Positions 57,567 to 64,000 of a stretch of DNA of 64,000 nt are shown one piece after another. The stretch is from Tillandsia leiboldiana (lineage: Eukaryota; Streptophyta; Magnoliopsida; Poales; Bromeliaceae). The notes under the pieces are model-generated. The model made no database searches and had not been told where the DNA came from. It saw nothing but the letters and a program-made list of their open reading frames with translations. Made by a program: the position numbers and the translations under genes. Numbering within the stretch: the stretch's first letter is position 1; every line of letters begins with the position of its first letter. The DNA lies in contig CM055061.1 in assembly GCA_029204045.2 (NCBI GenBank), forward strand, positions 43,734,977-43,798,976. The letters run 5' to 3'.

Positions 57567-58586
57567 CTAGGTGACGGCTTGCATCGCCTTCTTCTTCGCC
57601 GGATTCTTATTTGGACACTCCGTTGAGATATGGTCGTACCCTCGGCACTTGAAGCATTGGACTTGTCCCTCTGAGTTTTTCTTATCCTTTGAAAAACTTT
57701 CTTGCTTTCTTGACTTTTGGCTCGAAAAACCTTTGCCTTTCTTCCACTTTCCGAAGGATGGAGTTTTACTTGAATTACCCCTTCGAAAGTTTCGGCGAAA
57801 ATTTCTTGTCAAGAGAGCAAGCTGCTTCTCAAAGTCCTCCATAGATAGGTTCTCGTCGTCGTCTGAGGAGGATGAATCCGCGTCTTCTTCTTTTGTTGTT
57901 TTCAACGCAAAACCTGAAGACTTAGAAGAGGATGCCTTTCCCGAAGAATAGTTAGTAGGAAATGTTATTTCATATGTTTGTAATGAACCAACTAATTCTT
58001 CTACACGGATTTCGTCCAGGTGTTTAATAGTTTCAATGGCCGTAACCTTGGAACGAAATCTTTCAGGAAGATTTCTTAGAATCTTTCTTACAATTTTAAA
58101 TTCTAGAATTTTCTCTCCCAAGTTAGCACATGAATTCACGATGTCTTGCAATCGTGTATAGTAGTCTGTGAATGATTCACTTTCTGCCATGAAAATGGAG
58201 TCAAACTTGCTCGTATGCATTTGCAGTTTTTGAATCTTCACAAGGTTAGTTCCCTCATGTGTAACTTGAAGAACATCCCAGATTTCTTTCGCAGTCTCAC
58301 ATGCCGAGACGCGAGAGAACTCAGTTTGTGGCAAAGCATTAAATAAAGCGTTAACACCTTTGCCATTGTAAGAAGATAAGTCTATCTCTTCCTTGGTCCA
58401 TTTCGACCTAGGTTTGATGGTGCGAACATCAGCAATAATTTCAGTTGGATTAGACCGTCCTAATTCAATTGATTGCCACACCCGTTCATCGATGGAAATT
58501 AAAAAGGCTTTCATTCGTACTTTCCAGTAGGCATAATTTGTTCCATCGAAGAATGGGGGTCTGTTGATGTTTCCACCTTCAACCAT
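57567..58586 (-). pseudogene. Copia B gag
   Basis: 339 codons starting ATG 20 bases inside the primer site, with the copia gag N-terminus (..PPFFDGTNYAYWKVRM..), the UBN2-type capsid region (..YNGKGVNALFNAL.., ..LPERFRSKVTAIE..) and a zinc knuckle near the end (CFKCRGYDHISTEC, CX2CX4HX4C). A TAG at 57567-57569 ends it, but the same frame continues for at least 100 codons into the coiled-coil part (..DDNSTSNESSSSDEEN..). The stop is probably a mutated Trp codon within a single gag-pol frame; suppressed termination is the alternative. Confidence 0.88.
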
Positions 58587-58605
58587 TGTTTACAACGCTA
58601 TTCCC

Positions 58606-58617
58606 GCTCTGATACCA
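58606..58617 (-). other. Primer binding site, copia B
   Basis: TGGTATCAGAGC on the minus strand, two bases from the LTR start at 58620. Confidence 0.92.
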
Positions 58618-58619
58618 CT

Positions 58620-59890
58620 TGTTGGGTTATGTATTAATTGGATCTAAATAGGGGAAAAAACACCTAGAGGGGGGGTGAATAGGTGTAAACCATAAACACT
58701 CAAAAATCGTTGCGCAATAAAACCCAATGCGGAAATGAAAGAATAACACGCACGATTTTTACGTGGAAAAACTCCAAACCGGAGTAAAAAACCACGGGAC
58801 CGATAACACGGCGAAATCCACTAGAATTAACACACGTACAAGGTGATATACCGTCCTCACAGACGACTCAACCTTTTTCATACGCTCCTAGTAGATCTTC
58901 TCCGCTCGCTCCGCAACGCTTCTCGAATCCACGATCTGCGTCCAACGCCAAATCCACGGCGTCCAACGTCGAGTCCACGACGTCCGACCGAATCCACGGT
59001 CTTCACCCAATAGCACGTCTCGAATCCACGAACGTACCTCGCTTCGATTCCACGAAAGCGGTTGCACCTTGAATCCACAAGGCCACGCGAGTCCACGCGC
59101 CGATTTTGGGAAAATCGTTGTTTTTTGGGTGGTGATGATCCGCCGAATACTTAGATTAGAAATAGATCGGAAATACCATCTAAGTATTCATTAATTTGAT
59201 TCTACTCAAAATCTGAGTTTGGAAAACCTAGAATCAAATTAATCAATATAGATGAAGAAACATAGAATTAAATCTATTGATTTCCTTTCTTCTCTATATG
59301 TGGATTTTTCAATTTCGGCCGTCTTTTTATTATATGCGGATGCCCTAGAAATTGAATCATAGAGGCTATTTATAGGTTAGAAACCCTTGGAAGAAGATAA
59401 GGATCAAAAACTAACCATTTCTGGAATTTTACAGGACGACGGTCCGGACTGGAATTGGCGGTCCGGACTGCCGTGGCTTAAACAGACAATTTCCAGAAAA
59501 GAGGACATTCGGGGTCCGGACTGTAATTCCACGGTCCGGACTGTTCATTCAATTCCTGCAAATTCCACATTCGGGGTCCGGACTGAAGTTCCAAGGTCCG
59601 GACTGGAATTGCGCATGAACTAATCTACGTTCGGGGTCCGGACTGTGATGCCCGATCCAGACTCTGAACATGTAGTATGTCCAGTTTTTGATTTTTATGC
59701 AATCAAACATTCAACCAAGTGTTTCTACACTATAAGAAGTATTCGGATCACCAAAAATATTTAGTTAAACATACTTGATTCTTTTGAATTCTTCTTTCTT
59801 GAGATTGAGGTACATGATCCAAACTTCTTCATCTTCAATCTTCAAGACTTAAACAATTTTACGAAATACGCCAACACAAATTCCGTAACA
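58620..59890 (-). repeat. Copia B right LTR (shared by the two tandem units)
   Basis: 1271 bp, same length as 49420-50690. It serves as 5' LTR of the full unit and, because a polypurine tract and internal sequence follow, as 3' LTR of the partial second unit. Same TATA box, palindromes and hairpins as the left copy. Confidence 0.95.
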
Positions 59891-60968
59891 ATCTCCCCCT
59901 TTGGCGGTTTCGTGACAAAACAAAAATCCACTCAAGATAATTCAAAAAGATATTTTTCTTGATATCACCATGCAACAAAAATTTACATTGGAGATCCAAA
60001 AGAAATTAAATACATGAGATAAACTCCTAGAACAGACTCTAGACTTAGACATCTGTAATCTCTGCAAAAGAAAGCATTCTTGACAAAAGAGATCGTTAGA
60101 TACCTCAAGAATTCTTAACATTCAAAAACCAAACACAGAGATAGAGTTTATACTCACCATGATATTTACAAATTCAGATATGTAACAAGATCACAGTCAA
60201 AATTAGACATATCTTCTAAGCATTAAAAACCAAATGTCATATGTATGTTAGTTAACAAACAACTTGTTAGAAATATTACATGCCCAAATAGTCAGTCGAA
60301 TAGTTAGCCGAGGCATGCATCAATCAAAATATAAAACCAAAAGTTGAAGTTATACTTACCTTCATAGTTCATAGTTCTCACACAAGCATTGTTCAAGTAG
60401 TTCTCTTCTCTCTCCCCCTTTTTGTCACAAAATAAGCCAAACAACTACAAAACGAAGAGGTGAAAAGTACTAAAGCACGAAAAATCAGAGACCTATAAAA
60501 CTGAAAACTAAGCCTGCACAACAAAACGATATGTTAGAAGGAGGTTCAATTGTCAGACTCTGATCCTTCTGAGCTACTGCAGTCCAGTTTGTGTAGAATC
60601 CCTTTAAGCATTTTTGATAATTTGGAGCAGTTCTTTTTCATCTTGTGAATGTCAGCCGACATTCTTTCTTGTGCTTCAGACATTCTCCTTTGTGCTCGTT
60701 GCATAGACAGTATATCAGCTTTTGAGGTTATTCTCTTGGAGGTAGAAGGAGATTGTGCGGATGCTGAAGGTTTATTTGGAGATTCTCTAGGCAGAGAGCG
60801 TTCTCTGGCGAGTGGTTCATTGATCTGAATTCCTCTGCTTCTCGAATTCTTGCTCCTTGTGGGATGTTTTGTTGTTGAGGAAGACATCATCAGCTTATTT
60901 TCCTCTAGATAGAACCTATCTTCGTCATCCACCGCTTGTTTTGATTCTTTACAAAATATTTCCCAATC
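59891..60968 (-). pseudogene. Partial second internal region of copia B tandem, with truncated additional ORF
   Basis: Matches 50691-51769 with few mismatches and one 1-base gap. It carries the C-terminal 140 or so codons of the additional ORF (from 60966 down to 60546), cut in the acidic cluster by the C-plus LTR. The open frame that continues into the LTR is a chance extension. Confidence 0.88.
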
Positions 60969-61298
60969 TGTTACGGCATTCTGGTGTTGGCATATTTCGT
61001 GAGTCAAGTCAGTGAGTTGAGTCGGAGTCTTAAAGGGATCAAATTGTCAATCAGCAATCAAAGACTTAGAGAAGATTCAACAAGAGCTCAAGTTGACACT
61101 CAGTGTCTTGAGTCTTGAAGATTGAAGTTGAAGAATTGTGGATCAGTTACATCAATCTCAAGAAGAAAGTATTCAAGAGGATCAGGTATGTTTAACTAAA
61201 TAAGTGTGGTGATCCGAATACTTTCTTATAGTGTAGAAACACTTGGATGAACTTTTAATTGCATAAAAATCAAAAACTGGACATGGGACATGTTCAGG

Positions 61299-61519
61299 AT
61301 CCGGATCAGACCTTGCAATCCGGATCCCGAAGGGTACTTGTTCATTGGCAATTTCAATCCGGATCCTAGGCCATTCCGATCCGGATCCCGAACATGGGAC
61401 TTTGCTGAATTGCATGAACGATCCGGATCGGACCTTGCAATCCGGATCCTGAACCCTTGGTTTTCTGGAATCGTCAATCTCGTTACGACGATCCGGATCG
61501 CAGTAAATCCGATCCGGAT
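61299..61519 (+). promoter_or_regulatory. Palindrome cluster ATCCGGAT upstream of C-plus promoter
   Basis: Eight perfect ATCCGGAT sites in 221 bases (first 61299-61306, last 61512-61519). The last lies 67 bases from the TATA box, the same gap as in copia B. Confidence 0.75.
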
Positions 61520-61586
61520 CGCCGTCCTGAAAATTTCCAGATAAGGTATGTTTTTGATTCTTATCTCTTTCCAAAGGTTTCTAAAC

Positions 61587-61594
61587 TATAAATA
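61587..61594 (+). promoter_or_regulatory. TATA box of C-plus LTR
   Basis: TATAAATA, preceded by the palindrome cluster. Confidence 0.8.
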
Positions 61595-61846
61595 GACATT
61601 TAGGGTTTCTCAAAAACGTTGGAGCTACGGCCGATCAATTTATAAATCTCTTGAGAGCAACCCTAGAGGCTAGGTTTTTATCGATCTTCTTTATAGCCTC
61701 TTTTAGGTCAATTCGATGGTTCTTTCAAGAACATATCTTTTGTCGAATTGATCTAATCTTTGCTTAGAGATTTCTTCTACGGTTCCTCATTGAGAATCTA
61801 AGCAAAGGATCACCATCGAAGTCAATATTCTTATCGACTGAGTTTG

Positions 61847-61949
61847 CATCGTGGATTCGACGTGGCATCGTGGATTCGGTGTGCTAAAGGCGTTTCGTGG
61901 ATTCGAAACGTGTGCTCGTGGATTCGAGTGGCGTTCGTGGATTCGAACG
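61847..61949 (+). other. Array of five small hairpins in C-plus leader
   Basis: Five copies of loop TGGATT flanked by CG on both sides, with stems CATCG/CGACG (one mismatch), CATCG/CGGTG (one G-T pair), CGTTTCG/CGAAACG (61891-61910), CTCG/CGAG (61915-61928) and CGTTCG/CGAACG (61932-61949). They start about 250 bases downstream of the TATA box. Confidence 0.7.
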
Positions 61950-61981
61950 TGTGCAGTGGACGTGCAAACGGTGGTGCGCGA

Positions 61982-62179
61982 GGTCCGAAGAAGTTGAAGG
62001 AGGGGTTAAATCCGTGGAGACGGTAATCACCTTGTTATTCTTCTTTTCTTAGTGGATTGTTATTGCGTGGACATCCAACCGGTCAGCGCAAGGTCCGAAG
62101 AAGCTGAAGGAGGGGTTGAGTCCGTGGAGTCGGTAATCACCTTGTTATTCTTCTATTCTTAGTGGATTGTTATTGCGTG
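61982..62179. repeat. Direct duplication of about 88 bp in C-plus LTR
   Basis: GGTCCGAAGAAG(T/C)TGAAGGAGG and the following bases occur twice, offset by 110 bases, with a handful of mismatches. The second copy continues into the usual Sire LTR sequence, so the first is the added one. Confidence 0.88.
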
Positions 62180-62396
62180 TTGGTCCCGTGGTTTTTCTCC
62201 TGGATTGGAGTTTCCACGTAAATCTCGGTGTGCTGTTTTTATTTTCCGCATTGGTTTTTATTTTGCACTGAGATTGAGTTTTTAAGTATTACACCTATTC
62301 ACCCCCCCTCTAGTTGTTTGATAGTACCTATTTAGATCCTTCGGGATATATAAAAACCTACAATTGGTATCAGAGCGGGTTTTAGGCTTTTCTATC

Positions 62397-62860
62397 ATGA
62401 TGGGTTAAAGTGGTAATATTTATAGACCTCCTCTTTTTGATGGGACTAATTATGCTTATTGGAAAGTGCGGATGAGAGCTTTTCTCATCGCAATTGATGA
62501 GCGGGTATGGCAATCCGTGGAATACGGTTTGGTGCATCCTGTTGAGGAAGTAGGAAATTCTACTACCCCAAAACCTCGCTCTAGATGGTCCAAAGAGGAA
62601 TTCGAAAGATCTTCTTACAATGGGAAAGGTATGAACGCTCTATTTAACTCTCTTTCCTCGACTGAGTTCACAAGAATTTCCGCGTGTGAAACCGCGATGG
62701 AAATTTGGGATATTCTCAAAATTACACATGAGGGTACTAATCTTGTAAAAATTCAAAAGCTCCAGATGCTTACAAGTCAATTTGACTCTATTCATATGGA
62801 AGAGCATGAACTGTTTACAGATTATTACACCAGACTTCAAGATGTAATTAATACATGTGC
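62397..62860 (+). pseudogene. Copia C-plus gag, N-terminal part
   Basis: ATG at 62397 starts the Sire gag (..YRPPLFDGTNYAYWKVRM.., ..SSYNGKGMNALFNSL.., ..LFTDYYTRLQDV..), but codon 4 is TAA (62406-62408). The rest is open to the insertion point at 62861, where the frame runs into a gypsy LTR. It is the counterpart of copia B gag, with many amino-acid differences, so the two are different subfamilies. Confidence 0.85.
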
Positions 62861-64000
62861 TGTCACGCCCCGGGATCGAAACTGCGACCCGGGCTCGCCA
62901 ACAGATCCGCCACCTATGCGAAACCCCGCATAGGCGAAGCGTCCAACCTGCAATAGTACCCTCTAACCACTAAACAGATATCAGAGCTGAAGAAAAACTG
63001 CTGTAATAAAAACCTGAATCACTGTACAACTGAAAAATAAAAGTACAATATCCATCTCCCAAAAATAATGATACAATAATCCGATCCACCAAAAACTGTA
63101 ATACAAGTAAAAGCCACCTATACAACATCTATAAATCCAAAATAGGAGATAAAATAAAATAATAAAATACAACTGTGTACAGTGAAACCCACAATCCGGG
63201 TTGGTACATCTATCCCACTATAGAAATCAACACTGGTAGGGATCTATCCCGCGACTCCCTCGCCTCGAACCGTCAACTGAAAGATCAGCAACTCCCGCAG
63301 CAGACACTGCAAAACAAAGGGAGGAAAGAGGAAAACAACAATGGGGGTGAGAACCACTAGTAAAACCAGTAGCCTCCCCCTGTGGGTAAAGCCTCAAACC
63401 CCGACGTACCCACTAAGTCTACCAGAGGCAAAAGAAGGAGTAAGAGAGGTGGTAAGCTATAAATAGAAATAATGATAAGAGGAAGCTACCACTAGTATGC
63501 CTCTAAATGCAGTATCAAACGAAATGACTGTATGAATGCATCAGAAAATAGTATCTATCCAAATAACCCAATCATGTGCCACCAGTAAAACTGGCATTGC
63601 CTGCTCAGCGGAATCTGCACACAAGGCTCGAAACCGCGGGATCGGCCCGCACGGCTCGCATCCCAAAATAAGTATCAGACCGGCACACAAGGCTGGGTCC
63701 AAAAAGCCTACCTCCGGAGTGGCACTCGAGGGGAGCGACCCACACGAGTAAAGTATCTCAGTAACAAGTATCTCTGTATAGCAGGACTTGATCATGACTA
63801 TGATCAAAGTGGAAAAATCCATCCACTAATGAAACCCCAATCCCCAATCTGGTGCAATAATACTCAATAAGTGGGAAACTCCATCCACTAGAGAAATCTG
63901 ATACCCAATCTGATGCATAAGTAAACATCCGGTCAACCGCCCAATGTCCGCGATCACCGCAACACCCCACAAGTCCAAAATCTGATAAAGTAAACAACAT
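62861..64000 (-). repeat. Element A-double-prime, LTR running off the window
   Basis: Starts TGTCACGCCCCGGG inside C-plus gag (left flank TGTGC) and follows the order of LTRs A and 2, including the 39-base conserved leader block at 63716-63754 and the CCGGTCAACCGCCCAATGTC block at about 63928-63970. It is the left LTR of a minus-strand element or a solo LTR; the right end is outside the window. Confidence 0.88.

Larger units (their letters stand above)
49420..60968 (-). mobile_element. Copia B (Sire/Maximus-like), full element plus partial tandem copy
   Basis: Left LTR 49420-50690 and right LTR 58620-59890 are both exactly 1271 bp and a few percent or less diverged. Between them lie polypurine tract, additional ORF, pol and gag in minus orientation, with the primer site at 58606-58617. 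The right LTR is followed not by flanking DNA but by a second polypurine tract and 1078 bp of internal sequence (59891-60968) matching 50691-51769. The structure is LTR-internal-LTR-internal (partial), cut at 60968 by copia C-plus. Confidence 0.93.
60969..62362 (+). repeat. Copia C-plus 5' LTR
   Basis: 1394 bp, TGTTACGGCATT...AACCTACA. ATCCGGAT palindrome cluster 61299-61519; TATA box 61587-61594; five hairpins 61847-61949; an imperfect direct duplication (61982-62069 and 62092-62179, offset 110 bases); and the Sire-type end ..CACCCCCCCTCTAG.. . Confidence 0.92.
60969..62860 (+). mobile_element. Copia C-plus (Sire/Maximus-like): 5' LTR, primer site, gag start
   Basis: Plus-strand element joined to the truncated copia B unit at 60968/60969; left flank CAATC. 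LTR 60969-62362, primer site 62365-62376, gag 62397-62860. It is interrupted by a gypsy LTR at 62861 and does not resume in the window. Confidence 0.88.

Noticed and set aside
60546..61007. 153-codon version of the copia B extra ORF with a different start
   Set aside because: The first codons come from the C-plus LTR; it is a truncated ORF extended by chance.

Overview
This is plant nuclear DNA, most likely from an angiosperm with a repeat-rich genome. Every element start I can locate uses the initiator-methionine tRNA primer site (TGGTATCAGAGC), and the protein domains are the plant Ty3/gypsy chromovirus type (Tekay/Del-like, C-terminal chromodomain, very long LTRs) and the Ty1/copia Sire/Maximus type (additional 3' ORF). 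The species cannot be told. I see no ordinary host gene, tRNA or rRNA. The window is a stack of LTR retrotransposons inserted into one another.

Layout. 1-5593: minus-strand gypsy element 1 (LTR tail, decayed internal part, truncated second LTR), inserted in the leader of minus-strand element 2, whose 5' LTR is 5693-8887. Element 2 lies in an old plus-strand gypsy (element E: 8888-9061 and 20089-20797). Element E was also hit by complete minus-strand element A (9062-20083, 3.78-kb LTRs, duplication GAGGG). 20798-26799 is the 3' part of a minus-strand Sire-type copia (C-minus), which carries a solo gypsy-type LTR (23770-26308, duplication ATACC). 26800-28333 holds broken plus-strand gypsy pieces (F, G). 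28334-32779 is the 5' LTR, primer site and gag start of plus-strand gypsy H. It is interrupted by minus-strand chromovirus D-minus (32780-36588), itself interrupted by plus-strand D-plus (36589-39001). D-plus gag is split by complete minus-strand element A-prime (39002-49402, duplication ACAAC). 49420-60968 is a nearly whole minus-strand Sire copia (B) with a second LTR followed by a second partial internal region, a tandem LTR-internal-LTR-internal array. 60969-62860 is the start of a plus-strand Sire copia (C-plus), cut by a minus-strand gypsy LTR that leaves the window (A-double-prime, 62861-64000).

No pol reading frame is open throughout. Copia B is closest: one gag-pol frame with three stops and one frameshift, all key motifs visible. 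The A-type gypsy elements keep gag, scraps of protease, RT start and RNase H, and the chromodomain tail, but lack most of RT, RNase H and integrase, so they look non-autonomous.

The most interesting signals are in the Sire LTRs and 3' region: (i) a run of small hairpins in the transcribed leader of three LTR subfamilies, all with loop TGGATT/TGGACT but with different, compensating stems; (ii) clusters of 8-bp palindromes upstream of the TATA box whose sequence differs between subfamilies while the CCGG core and the symmetry are kept; (iii) a second cluster of the same palindromes plus a TATA-like box inside element B, upstream of its additional ORF, suggesting a separate promoter. Gypsy LTRs also carry G-box clusters upstream of the TATA box and very conserved blocks in the long leader.
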